Below, piece after piece: positions 36,084-47,206 of a stretch of 64,000 nucleotides of DNA. Source of the stretch: Arabidopsis thaliana (Eukaryota; Streptophyta; Magnoliopsida; Brassicales; Brassicaceae). Within the stretch, counting starts at the first letter, position 1, and every line of letters starts with the position of its first letter. The notes beneath the pieces are model-generated. The model was not told the origin of the DNA. It was given only the letters and a program-made list of their open reading frames with translations, and did no database searches. The stretch lies in assembly GCF_000001735.4 (NCBI RefSeq), contig NC_003076.8, positions 9,734,001 to 9,798,000 on the forward strand, in the 5' to 3' direction. A program made the position numbers and the translations under genes.

Positions 36084-36642
36084 CTAGGATTTAACCTGTG
36101 GTGTACCACGGACAAATGTTTTATTCATATATAATAATATTAAATTTTACGGTTTTTAATTTAGTATTTAAGTTTTATAATTTTATATTAATGTTATAAC
36201 TAAAACAAATGGTGATGATAAAATAATAAAATAAATATTTAACATGTGCTATATCAATCCAAACTCGTCCCACTATATTTCATATCAATCCAAACCCGTC
36301 CCGCTATATTTCTCATCTCATGATATTTTTTTATAAGTTTAAATAATAATAATGTTTTATAAAGTTAAAATATATCTATAATATTTAAAAATAATAATTA
36401 TTTTTTACTTAAGTTGGAAAGATTTTTGGAAACGTTTGTTGAGCGCAATATAAAGTATTTAAATTTTCAAATCTGAATAATTAATACCAATTATATATCT
36501 TGAAAGATCTTTGGCAACTATTGTTGAATATAATATCTTGTATTTAATTATCGACAGGAAATATTTAATGTCAATGGCATGACATTGTAAATACAAGTAC
36601 AAAATTTATTTGCTAAAATGGCTGCAAAAATGTATATGTAGA
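36084..36642 (-). mobile_element. Non-autonomous Helitron (ATREP-like), copy 2
   Basis: On the minus strand it begins TCTACATATACATTTTTGCA and ends with a hairpin CCGTGGTACACCACAGG (complement of about 36095-36111) and CTAG (36087-36084). The flanks are A and T. The first about 28 bases are identical to the Helitron at 28353-29119, and the 3' ends are related, so both were moved by the same machinery. It is 559 bp, shorter than copy 1, and non-coding. Confidence 0.85.
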
Positions 36643-36677
36643 TTTACTTCTAATTTTAATGTTTCAAAGGACAAAAC

Positions 36678-37028
36678 TAGGCATGACCATAAAATCCGAA
36701 GCCCGAAAAACCTAGTTCGCTTTGGTTCGAGTGGATCTAAAGTGTTTATTTTGGGGTTTTGGTTTGGTTCGTGTAGGATCTGAAACCTGAACAGATACCT
36801 GAAATATCGAAACTCAAACGGATACATGTAACTCGAAATAATACGTATACATAATTTGTCGGTAAATTCAGGTTCAATATCAGGTTTCAATTAAATTTGA
36901 GAACCAGCCCGAACCCGAATAGACCTCAACCGATATTTTCAGTTCCTAAATGTATTTTCAATCTCTTTACCAAAGTAACCCAAAAACCCAATCTAAACAG
37001 ACCCGAAAATCCGAATGTCCAGACCTAA
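36678..37028. repeat. hAT-like MITE with CCCGAA/GGTTCG-rich ends
   Basis: Begins TAGGCATGACCATAAAATCC with GCCCGAA units and ends in the near-inverse (CCCGAAAATCCGAATGTCC, then AGACCTAA). The interior alternates GGTTCG, ACCCGAA and related hexamers. This CCCGAACCCGAA-type organisation is typical of a widespread plant hAT-type MITE. An 8-bp target duplication is not clear (about GACAAAAC versus AACTAAAA), so the superfamily is tentative. Confidence 0.45.
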
Positions 37029-37761
37029 CTAAAATCGTGAGTCAAACTCAAAAAATGATTGATTAACACTATATTATACTTTTACTTAGATTCTATAAAT
37101 TGGACACATGTATGGGTGTTATTAAGGGTTGGAAACATAAATTTAAGCCATGACCTTATTTTTGGTTGGAAAATTCTTGTTCTTTTTTTTGTTAGTAAAG
37201 GGCTGTTAATAAGGGTTTTAATGGGTTAGCGAACGACACCGTTTATAATAAATATGTTTGCTAAACGACATCGTTTGACCTTAGGGTTTATTGTTTAACA
37301 TGAAAGAACGTCGTTTCACCAACGTTTCTTCTTCCTCGCAAGTCTCAAAGCCAGGAACGATCTCGCCGTATGAGCAACTTCCGACATTAACACTGTATTG
37401 CTCTGCCGTACTCTCCTCTTTTTCCCTTCATACTCGTCTTCACATCTGAATTCCGACAAGATATTGCGTCTGCTCTCCTCTCTTCCCTCATTCTCGTCTT
37501 CTCATTACCAAAAACATCTTCTTCTCGTAGCTAACTCAATCCAATTCCAATCTCCATTCAAATCGAGCACCAGATAATTTTTTCTCCTAAATTCTAATAT
37601 AAGCCCTAAAATTCAAAATTGAAATATCTATAGAATCTCCTTCCGATTCAGACGGATAATCGCCATCAACAGCGTGTGAATTCGATCAAAAATCTGAACT
37701 TTCCACAAAGAAATTCGAAAGCTCAGATTTTTCGATTTCGAAAATTTTGAAAACTCAGTTA
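37029..37761 (+). promoter_or_regulatory. Cyclin H upstream region with CGTTT palindromes and telo-box
   Basis: Three related near-palindromes lie close together: AACGACACCGTTT at 37232, AAACGACATCGTTT at 37263 and GAACGTCGTTTC at 37307. TTAGGGTTT (telo-box, reverse) is at 37281-37289. The third motif with its flank (TGAAAGAACGTCGTTTC) differs by one base from TGAAACAACGTCGTTTC inside the right arm of the MULE element near 14341. A C/T-rich 5' UTR precedes the start codon. Regulatory meaning is inferred. Confidence 0.45.
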
Positions 37762-40684
37762 ATGGCGGATTTTCAGACATCAACACAACGGGCCAAGTGG
37801 ATTTTCACTCCCCAGAAACTGGTAATCCCCTTCTCCTTCTGATCACTACAATGCGGCTTTATAATTATATTTTGTTCATCTTTGGATTTTCTTTGCTTTG
37901 ATTGCTTCATAGAGAGTCGGATTAATCGAGCATTTGGAACTCTTTGTTACTTAGTTATGTGTGTTGTTGTTGTTATTATCTTACTTGTTGTGTAGAGATA
38001 TTGGTATTGCAACTAAGCTGTAATGTTGTAATTGTAGGCAGAGAGATATAAAGCTGCTAACCAGAGGGCAGTGCAAATGCTGGAGAAGGTTTGTTAGAAT
38101 AATTGTTGATATGGAGCTTTAGTCCTGTATTCATGTTTAGATTTTAACTTATTGTTATTCATAGTGTGGAACAACTCAAGTTGAAGTAGATGCTAGTGGA
38201 TCACTAACATATCCTAAAGATAAAGTTGGTTCAGGAGATCAAGGTAAAAATTTTGGTTCCTTCAATATCTACTTCATACGTATCATAGTTTTGTTTGTCG
38301 AAGTTTAAATAATGTTACTTTTTGCTTTGTTACTCTCAGCTGATAAGAAGCTTAAGCCTTTGAGTGCTGATGAAGAAAGGTTCATGAGAGCATTTTATGA
38401 GGCAAAGGTCCAAGAAGTGTGCAGTGCCTTTGCATTTCCTCACAAGATTCAGGTGCATTTCTACTCGTCGAGATAGAAGTTTATGATGAAGTTAAAAATA
38501 AAATACCTGATTTTTGTTTGCTCTCTGAATTTATGTTTCTTCCTTCTAATATTTTGCAGGCAACAGCCCTCCAATACTTTAAGAGATTTTATCTGCAATG
38601 GTCTGTTATGCAACATCATCCAAAAGAGATAATGTATAGTTCTTTTAAATCCTCAAAATGGTCAAAAGCTTTGCTTTTTTCAAGAGAATAGTTTTGAAAT
38701 TGTTTACCAAATGGAGCTAAGCATTTTGTATTTCTGAGCTCTGAGAGGCTTTTTAAGTCAGTCATAAATGGTCCATTGTTGTAATTTGGACTAATTGTTA
38801 CCTTTCATTGAACAGGTTAACCTGTGTGTATGCAGCTTGTAAAATAGAGGAGAATCATGTATCTGCTGAGGAAATTGGGAAAGGGATTAACCAAGATCAC
38901 CGAATAATTCTCAAGTACGAGATGGCTGTTCTTCAGGTATGATATGAGTCAATTAATTTGTACCAACTTCCCTATGTTTATTTTTCCCTGGTGTTCTTTT
39001 CTCTCTCTATTCTTTTGTTCATATTATATTAACTCTATGTGCAGAGTTTGGAATTTGATCTGATTGTTTATGCACCGTATCGTGCAATCGAAGGTTTTGT
39101 CAACAACATGGAGGTAAATCAGTCCTGTCTAAATTTCTTAGTAGGTTTTCTTATTTCAACTGGCTTTTCTCTGTTTACATCTTATAGTGATGAGACTCTT
39201 TTTCAGTTTATTGGCAATTGTTTTGTTGCAAACAAAATTCTGAATGTTAACTTAACGCCAAGAACTTGGTGAACCATAATAGGATATACCAAGATTTTCA
39301 ATACTTTTTTCGGTGTGTTATTTTTCATCCTTGTTGAACTTCACGCTATCTTCAAAAGTAACCTCATCTTTTCATCCTATAGGAATTTCTTCAAGCTAGA
39401 GATGATGAAATCCAAAAACTAGAGGTAGATCTATCTTCAGATATTTCCTTTATCTTCACTAGATTTTAAGCATGTGGTAACTGAATGTGGGATCAAAATG
39501 TAAATTTTAGTGTAAGTTTGTGATCATAGCTGTAAGTCTATTTACTTAACAGGCTTTATTGAAATATTATTTTCTCATACTGGCATAACTTTTCAAGTAT
39601 TCTGCAGAGTTTGCTCAAAGGGGCGACAGCAGAAGCCGATAAAGTTATGCTCACAGATGCTCCACTCCTCTTTCCTCCTGGCCAGGTGGGCATGCTAGTT
39701 TATTTTGTCTCCCTAGCCTCTTATTATCAGATTAAAGATACTGAATAATATCCATCAAAGAATCTGGTTAAACTCATTGTTTGGGATATTTCAGTAAAGC
39801 TTTAAATATGCTACTCAAGACATAAATTTAGGATGAAAGTTGGTGCTTTGTTTTCTCTTTGACTGATATTTAAGTGAAATTAATGAATGTTTATGATATA
39901 GTAGTATAGCTTATCGATATATACTCACCTTGTTCCTTCTTTCAGGATTTTTCGTTTTTCTTTAGCGTATATGTAACAAAAGAAGTATCACAAATTGTTG
40001 TACTGTCTCTCAACTCTTGAACGTGTGCCCTTGTAGTTGGCATTGGCGTCGTTACGTATTGCAAATGGGGTTCTTGGAGTGATTGACTTTGATAGGTTAT
40101 TTCTCTTATTCTATATCCATCCCGATTATTTACCCTTTTAATCTTTCCATGATATTAATCTCGTGGTCTTGAATTTCTGTATATGCAAAGCTTTTTACTG
40201 GTTGTATTTTCAACTAAACTGCATTTGGTGCAGGTACCTAGAGAACATTGTTTCTCAACCGAACTCTGAGCACACGACTTCAGAGCTTACAAAGTTACTT
40301 GATAACATCGAATATTTGGTATTTACTAACTTCCATAATTATCTTAACAATGAAACTTGCATATCTAAAAGGAAGTTTTACTAGATGCTCTCTCTTATCT
40401 CAGGTAAAGAACTACAAGTGCCCAAGTGAAAAGGACATGAAGCATATCAACCGGAAGCTAAAATCTTGTCTAGGACATAGTTCTTCACATGACGAGTACA
40501 CTAACAACCTCTCTTCTACTAATTCTTTTAACCACTATATATATTTCATAAGCTTTGCTTCTGCAATTGACTCCCTTCTCTATTTATCTTCATCAGGAGT
40601 AAGAAACGGGAGAAGAGATCAAAACACAAGTCCCATAGGAGCTCCAATGATACACCAAACGGGGCACCGCCACCCATAGGTTGA
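37762..40684 (+). CDS. CYCH;1: Cyclin H, partner of the CDK-activating kinase CDKD
   Basis: Cyclin H activates CDKD (CDK7-type) kinases in the CAK and TFIIH complexes, which phosphorylate CDKs and the RNA polymerase II tail. 13 exons give 336 aa: 37762-37821, 38038-38088, 38165-38243, 38340-38452, 38560-38633, 38816-38936, 39045-39113, 39383-39424, 39608-39685, 40037-40095, 40234-40318, 40404-40495, 40597-40684. The start [20 protein letters not shown] is the cyclin H hallmark (helix preceding the cyclin box). The cyclin fold covers about 55-230 with [17 protein letters not shown], then [20 protein letters not shown]. The C-terminus is Lys/Ser-rich and basic. Exon 8 is only 42 nt. The frame and domain order are complete. 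Confidence 0.96.
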
Positions 40685-42100
40685 GTTTCTCGTACTGCCA
40701 TTAGCAATTCTTCCTTTGCACTTTGGTTTAGTTTTAATCTTATTGAATGAGAAATTCGTCTTTTATAGTTTCTTCCCCGTTGTTGTTCTTACTAGTAAAT
40801 TTGAGCAGATTATGTATAACAATGATATTGGCCATAAGTTTTGTTTATTCTGAAGATGTTAATGAATTTATAACAAAACTTCCATTTATTTTAAGTTTTG
40901 GTGTACATAACAATCGTCAAAAATGGTTTGTTTGCGATAATGATCAACTTTTTACATGATCAAAAGTTTTTCCAGACATTTTGATACTTTCTAGTTACTA
41001 CCACATCTGTTCTTACACAGAAACAAATGGATATGACTAGTGTAGCGGTAACTATCAAATCCTAATAATAACAATGAAAATTTGTATTAAATAACCAAAA
41101 ACCATCGAAAATAAAATTTGGATTGTGAATGAAACTTGTAAAGATGCTTGATTGGTTGTGCTAAATGTCTTTTACAGCCATAATATATTTGTTAAAGACT
41201 AAATTGTTGCCAATTATGTTATAGTTTTTTTCTTTAACTTAGAGCCCCAAAAAAAATCTTTTTGTTTTGACTGTAAATCTTTAATTTTCTACATCCTATT
41301 TTGTGTTGTAGATTTTTTTTTTTTTGTAGATTTTTTTTTTTTTTTCTCTCCTCTAACTTTTTGTCACGATTATTTTCAACTAATAATCTAAAATGTAGTT
41401 ATATGAATAACAGATAAAGTATTTTATACATTTAGACAAATAATTTATAAATTTATATAGATTCCATTTACCTAGATGTGCAGAATTCTTTTTGTGTTTT
41501 TATTATAAAATTGTTATTAAATAATTTATATATATTCCATCTACCTAGATGTGCATAATTCAATTTGTGTTTTTATTTTATAATTGCTATTAAATAATTT
41601 TAGTAATTATGATATACAATTTTCTCATTTTGAAAAAAGGTAATTTATAAATATAAAATTCAAATATTTCTTAATCATAATTTTTAGTTACAACTAAAAT
41701 ATTTATTGCCAAAATCCTATATTTTTCAAATCTACAAAACCAAGAGGTTACCGTCAAAATTCTACAGTTAGAGCTTATACACTTATTGCCAATATTATAC
41801 ATAAAATATTTTACCTTATGCAAATGCCTATGCTTTTATGGGTCATAGACGGACCTGGCTACTGTGTAACTAATCACCCACATAATTTATCAGTCAAACA
41901 TAACAAATTCTTTTTGTGCCAAAAAGTCAAAAACGTTAGAAACTGGATTTTGGAAGTTGATGCATGCAAATAGCAACTTGTCGTGCCGCGCTATATAAAC
42001 GCTGCATCAAGTTTTCGTAATTAACTAAAACCAAATTAGTATTAATCCGAAAACTTGAAACTGTGGCTTCCTCCTCAAATCTCCGATCAACGGAAACAAA
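40685..42100. other. Intergenic, AT-rich, with a local 70-80 bp duplication
   Basis: 3' flank of cyclin H and upstream region of ACBP5. Bases about 41450-41525 and 41530-41605 are tandem copies sharing ATTCCATNTACCTAGATGTG and TTTGTGTTTTTAT. Two T-runs interrupted by GTAGA lie near 41312-41345. A CAAT/TATA-like arrangement (CTATATAAACGCTGC at 41991) lies 110 bases upstream of the ACBP5 ATG and is a plausible TATA box. No gene is seen. Confidence 0.5.
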
Positions 42101-45100
42101 ATGGCTCACATGGTGAGAGCGAGCTCTGGCCTTTCTTACCCGGAGAGATTCTACGCCGCCGCATCGTACGTCGGCCTCGACGGATCTCAATCGTCGGTCA
42201 AACAACTCAGCTCCAAATTCTCCAACGATACCTCTTTGCTTCTCTACACGTTGCACCAGCAGGTTCGTCAATTCGATTTCAATTGAATTCCATAGGGATC
42301 TGTTGATTTCTCTTCTTTCGCAATTTGCTACAGTAGATGTTGGTACGATCTCGCTCCGTACATTAGACAATGGAACTGTGCTTATACTTGGGATCATTGC
42401 TATGCGAAAACTGGTTTATTTTGTCACTGAGAGAGAATTTATTCAATCATCTTTGTGATAAAGATGTTTACTAATTTTGAAATCTTCTGCCTTGACATGT
42501 TAACAGGCTACTCTAGGACCTTGTAGTATTCCAAAACCGAGTGCGTGGAATCCAGTAGAGCAAAGCAAATGGAAAAGGTTGGTTTCACTTTTGTGTCTGT
42601 CAATACTATTCTACATTTGGAGAGGCTTTTAAGTATCATCATCAAATGTGTAAGTAGCTTTTTTGAGTACAAGTATCAAGATGTCTCATGAATTAGGGCT
42701 ACAGCAACAAGTATCGTAGATTTTAGACTTGTATTTCCATCCTAGGGGAATACATGAAATAGGAGCTACCTTGGTTTTAGCATGCAAGAAAATTACTGGT
42801 AACATGTCAGGGAATGTCATCTTAGAGAATGCCATTATGGAAAGACAGATCGAGATCGCAGACCTCATAATGGCATTCTCTAAGATGACTTTCCCTGAGC
42901 AAAGTCATCTGTGTAAGCTTCCTAAGAAAAGTACATGTTTACTAGTTGGCAGGGGCTTGGAACCATGCCCTCCATTGAGGCAATGCGTCTATTTGTGAAA
43001 ATCTTGGAGGTAATATCAACAGAGGAGTTTATTCTCATTTCTCTTCATTTGTTAATCATAGGCTAATTTCTTCCTATATTGCTCACTTTTCAAAAGGAAG
43101 CAGATCCTGGTTGGTATCCAAGGACATCTAACTCTGTTCTTGACCCTGCTGTACATGTCCAAATCAATGTGAGTTTTTCATCGCCTATACGTATGATCAA
43201 ATTTCAGTTTTTGTATGTAAGTATTGCTACTAATTAATATAACAATGCCTCATCCGAGAAGTATCTTACTTTTTTACCTGTTGCAGAGCACAAAGGCTGA
43301 GCCTAGTTTTGAGAGTGGAGCTTCATTTGGTGAGACAAAGACGATTACTTCTGAGGATGGGCGCTTGACAGAAACGCAAGATAAAGATGTAGTTTTGGAA
43401 GACCCAGATACTGTTTCTGTGTATAATCAGTGGACTGCACCACGAACATCAGGTCAGCCACCAAAAGCCCGATATCAGGTAATATTTAATTTGACTCTCT
43501 TGTGGAACATGAAAGGAAACGATCTCTTCGTGTATCTTCTCTCTTTTCTCATTCTTGTTTACTATATCCGTTTCAGCATGGAGCAGCGGTTATTCAAGAT
43601 AAGATGTATATGTATGGTGGAAACCACAACGGCCGTTATCTAGGTGATCTTCATGTAAGCAACTTATAGCATTATTTGACAGCAGTAACTTGTCTAATCG
43701 AAATAATAGGTTTCACTTTTGCCTACCTTCAAGAACCTTCTCCCATTTATTTTTTTCTGTGACACTTCTGCTGACAATTCAGAAGCATGTCTTCTGTAAA
43801 TGGTGTTTCAAATACAGGTTCTGGATTTAAAAAACTGGACTTGGTCAAGAGTTGAAACCAAGGTTGTGACTGGATCACAGGAAACATCATCTCCAGCAAA
43901 ACTAACTCACTGTGCTGGTCATTCTTTGGTTAGTATTTTAACTTGCATATGTTTTGGGTTTTTCGTTTTCTAGCCTTGAAACATCAGGGGCAGGTTTCGG
44001 TTCAGTAATCTCCTCTTGAAATCACATACTGGCCTTCTTTGTTTGTTATGTAGATACCATGGGATAACCAGCTTTTGTCTATCGGTGGTCATACAAAAGA
44101 TCCTTCAGAATCCATGCCAGGTAGGAGTTGAAACACTTCTGAAATGATTAATTGCGGGTAAGTTGTTATTTCTGGAGCATACCAATTCTTGTATATCAGT
44201 TTTTTCTTCTGTTTTCTCATTACAGTGATGGTCTTTGATCTACATTGCTGTTCATGGTCAATCTTAAAGACATACGGGAAGCCACCGGTAAATCATCTTT
44301 CTCCCAGTTTTTCTATGTGAAAAGTATTCCAATCTAGTAAACAAGTAAAAATTTGAATATATGGAAGGAAGAAAAATTAAAAGTTGCTCTCTCTTTCGTT
44401 CTTCATAATTTTTTCAGGTATTAAGTTGCATTCTGAACCCAATTTATCGATCTCCTCTCTGATATTGGAAATCGAACCTGTTATTAAGCTGAGAATATTT
44501 TTATCACTCTCTCTTTCTCTCTTGCTAGCAGATTTCGCGTGGAGGTCAGTCAGTGACCCTTGTGGGAAAAAGCTTGGTGATATTTGGTGGCCAGGATGCA
44601 AAGAGATCGCTTCTGAACGATTTGCATATACTTGATTTAGATACCATGACCTGGGAGGAAATTGATGCCGTGTAAGATCTTATGACATTTTTTGCATTTT
44701 ATTCTCGTTTTTGAACAAGTCAGGTCCTTTAAAGACTAGAATGTAAATGAGAAAATGAATGAAATTATATAAAGCTGCCAATAATCTATTTTCATATCTC
44801 AGTTTTTAATGAAAGATCAGAAGTTCAAGGTTAATGTGCTGTCAACTTGCAGGGGTTCTCCTCCAACTCCAAGGTCTGATCATGCTGCTGCAGTGCACGC
44901 TGAGCGTTACCTTCTAATCTTTGGTGGAGGATCACATGCAACTTGTTTTGATGATCTGCACGTCCTTGATCTGCAAACTGTATGTCAAGCTTCTATTGTT
45001 TCAGCAACGCTCTTTGTCTGCTTCTTGACATATATGTTTCCATGTTATAGATGGAATGGTCAAGACATACACAACAAGGTGACGCACCAACTCCACGTGC

Positions 45101-46780
45101 TGGACACGCTGGTGTGACGATTGGGGAAAATTGGTATATTGTTGGTGGTGGAGATAACAAAAGCGGTATGTTTCTCCTTCAAAAGCCTCTTTCTCTTCCC
45201 TGCATTTTGATTCCTGCATGTGTTGCTCTTTATGTTACATCACTGGAACTTTTCCTGGGGGAAAAACTTGATAGTTGCTTCGTTTTTTTGTTTGTACAGT
45301 GTGATTAATTGTGATACTTGCTGGTACTTTACCGCAGGGGCATCTAAGACTGTTGTATTAAATATGTCAACTCTTGCATGGTCAGTTGTCACTTCAGTCC
45401 AAGAACATGTACCTCTCGCTAGTGAGGTATTTAAAACACATCCCCAACTTATTTTTTGCATAAAAGTCTCCAACTCATATTGCCTGACACATGAAACTTG
45501 AATTTTCCAAGACATTGAATAAATCAGTCTTGTGATTTCCTCTGCAACTTTTCGTTTGATGACAGGGATTGAGTTTAGTTGTGAGCTCATACAATGGAGA
45601 AGACATAGTGGTTGCTTTTGGTGGATACAACGGACATTACAACAATGAAGTACAGCTAAATACATTTTTTCCTGATTTGGTTTAAAACTTGGTTATTGAT
45701 TCTGTTGTGGCTAATCAGGTGAATGTTCTTAAACCAAGCCACAAATCAAGCTTGAAATCCAAGATTATGGGAGCTTCTGCTGTGCCAGATAGTTTTTCCG
45801 CTGTTAATAACGCCACGACTAGAGATATTGAGTCTGAGATCAAGGTGAGCCAAGAAGGCAAAGTAAGGGAAATTGTCATGGATAATGTTAACTCCAGATT
45901 AAAGGTGTCTTCCCGTCAGTTTAAACGCTGTGAATATCAAATTAGACTAGATAATCACAATGCATCTCTTATTTTTCTCCTTTGTATTCTGGATATTAAA
46001 TCCTCAGGTTGAAGGAAAAGCCGACCGCATTATCACAACCCTTAAATCCGAAAAAGAAGAAGTGGAGGCATCACTCAACAAGGAAAAGATACAAACTCTC
46101 CAACTAAAGGAAGAGTTAGCAGAGATAGACACACGAAATACAGAGTTATACAAGGTAACCGTACTATTTACCTTCATGAATCTGTCTTGCCTTTGATCTC
46201 GCTTTTACCAGAACGAATAGCCAACAGAACACAATCATGTAGTTGGTTTTCTGAAAATTGGTTCTTGTTCAGTCTTGAAATTTAGTATTTTGGAAAAATT
46301 CAATAAACCGTGGAAATGACTAATAAGCAAGACAAATGAGTTGAGAATTTCTTGGAGATTCTTTTGTTGTATCAACATTTTTGGTATTCCATCTATAGGA
46401 ACTTCAATCTGTGCGGAACCAACTTGCAGCGGAACAATCAAGGTGTTTCAAACTAGAGGTAGGTATTTACACCTTTTACTAAGAAAGTCATTTTGTTTCA
46501 CTTTTATAGTAAGTCTGGGTTGATATTTGAATCTCGATGGTGAAACATTCCTCTCCGATGTTGACCAAATCCTAACAAAACTCGGTCTAAGTGCCCGCAG
46601 GTTGAAGTTGCAGAGCTAAGACAAAAGCTTCAGACAATGGAAACACTTCAAAAGGAACTCGAACTCCTCCAACGTCAAAGAGCCGTTGCGTCTGAACAAG
46701 CCGCCACCATGAACGCCAAACGACAAAGCTCTGGTGGCGTCTGGGGTTGGCTCGCTGGAACTCCTCCGCCTAAAACATGA
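42101..46780 (+). CDS. ACBP5: Cytosolic kelch-repeat acyl-CoA-binding protein 5
   Basis: Binds long-chain acyl-CoA esters in the cytosol and carries kelch repeats for protein interaction. 18 exons: 42101-42262, 42507-42577, 42946-43009, 43097-43168, 43287-43478, 43577-43654, 43818-43928, 44054-44120, 44226-44287, 44532-44671, 44853-44979, 45051-45165, 45338-45426, 45566-45649, 45719-45844 or -45904, 46008-46154, 46399-46458, 46601-46780. The ACB domain occupies about 8-108 (SYPERFYAAASYVG; NPVEQSKWKSWQGLGTMP). Six kelch-like units with paired Gly-Gly follow (MYMYGGNHNGRYLGDLHVLD; LVIFGGQDAKRSLLNDLHIL; LLIFGGGSHATCFDDLHVLD) to about 460. Then comes a coiled coil (LKSEKEEVEASLNKEKIQTL...) and a Gly-Trp-rich tail (GGVWGWLAGTPPPKT). 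Exon 15 has two in-frame donors giving 648 or 668 aa. ACBP4 is the close relative. Confidence 0.95.
42807..42898. ncRNA. Near-perfect 33-bp foldback in ACBP5 intron 2 (candidate small-RNA hairpin)
   Basis: Arm 1 (42807-42839) starts TCAGGGAATGTCATC and arm 2 (42866-42898) ends GATGACTTTCCCTGA. Over 33 positions the arms pair with a single mismatch, around a 26-nt loop. The surrounding intron (about 42730-42950) also stays open in one frame and reads like protein (HEIGATLVLACKKITGN...), so it may derive from an inserted or copied gene piece. A hairpin this regular can be a young MIR gene or a source of hairpin siRNA. No expression evidence is available here. Confidence 0.5.
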
Positions 46781-47206
46781 GTGCCCATGAAACTTTTTTT
46801 CGGGTAACTCTTTTTTGTCATTACCAATATCAGTATTTACTTTTAGAAAGAAAGAAAAAGAGAGAAATACAGTATAGACAATTTTTAGCGTCTCCGCATT
46901 GTTACTAGTGAAAATAAGGTCTATAGTTGTTTCTACTACAGTATGATTGATGAGTTGCCATTTGAAGATTCAGTTTCTATATAAGCTCTACCGATTTGTG
47001 TGTAATTATGTTACACTACAAGCTATATTGTATTGGTAATTTTTCTACCATTTAGTACCATTACATGTGATAAGCACCATACTTCATCAACTAACAACGA
47101 AATTTTCAATCATGAAGGAACCAAAAATTATCTTCCAAGTATAGCGAACACGATTTAAAATTGTCTAAGGGATCCAAAGAGATGGCAACAAAAGAGACCG
47201 AGTATC
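46781..47206. other. Convergent 3' region between ACBP5 and eIF3b
   Basis: The 3' UTRs of two convergent genes meet in about 425 AT-rich bases. No other feature is seen. Transcripts may overlap at their 3' ends. Confidence 0.5.

Noticed and set aside
42055..42397. Open frames on both strands around the ACBP5 first exon
   Set aside because: Overlap the true ACBP5 start; they arise from base composition of the exon and leader.
42729..42998. Protein-like frame through ACBP5 intron 2 (HEIGATLVLACKKITGN...)
   Set aside because: As a coding exon of ACBP5 it would interrupt the acyl-CoA-binding domain at KSWQGLG. Better read as inserted sequence around the hairpin.
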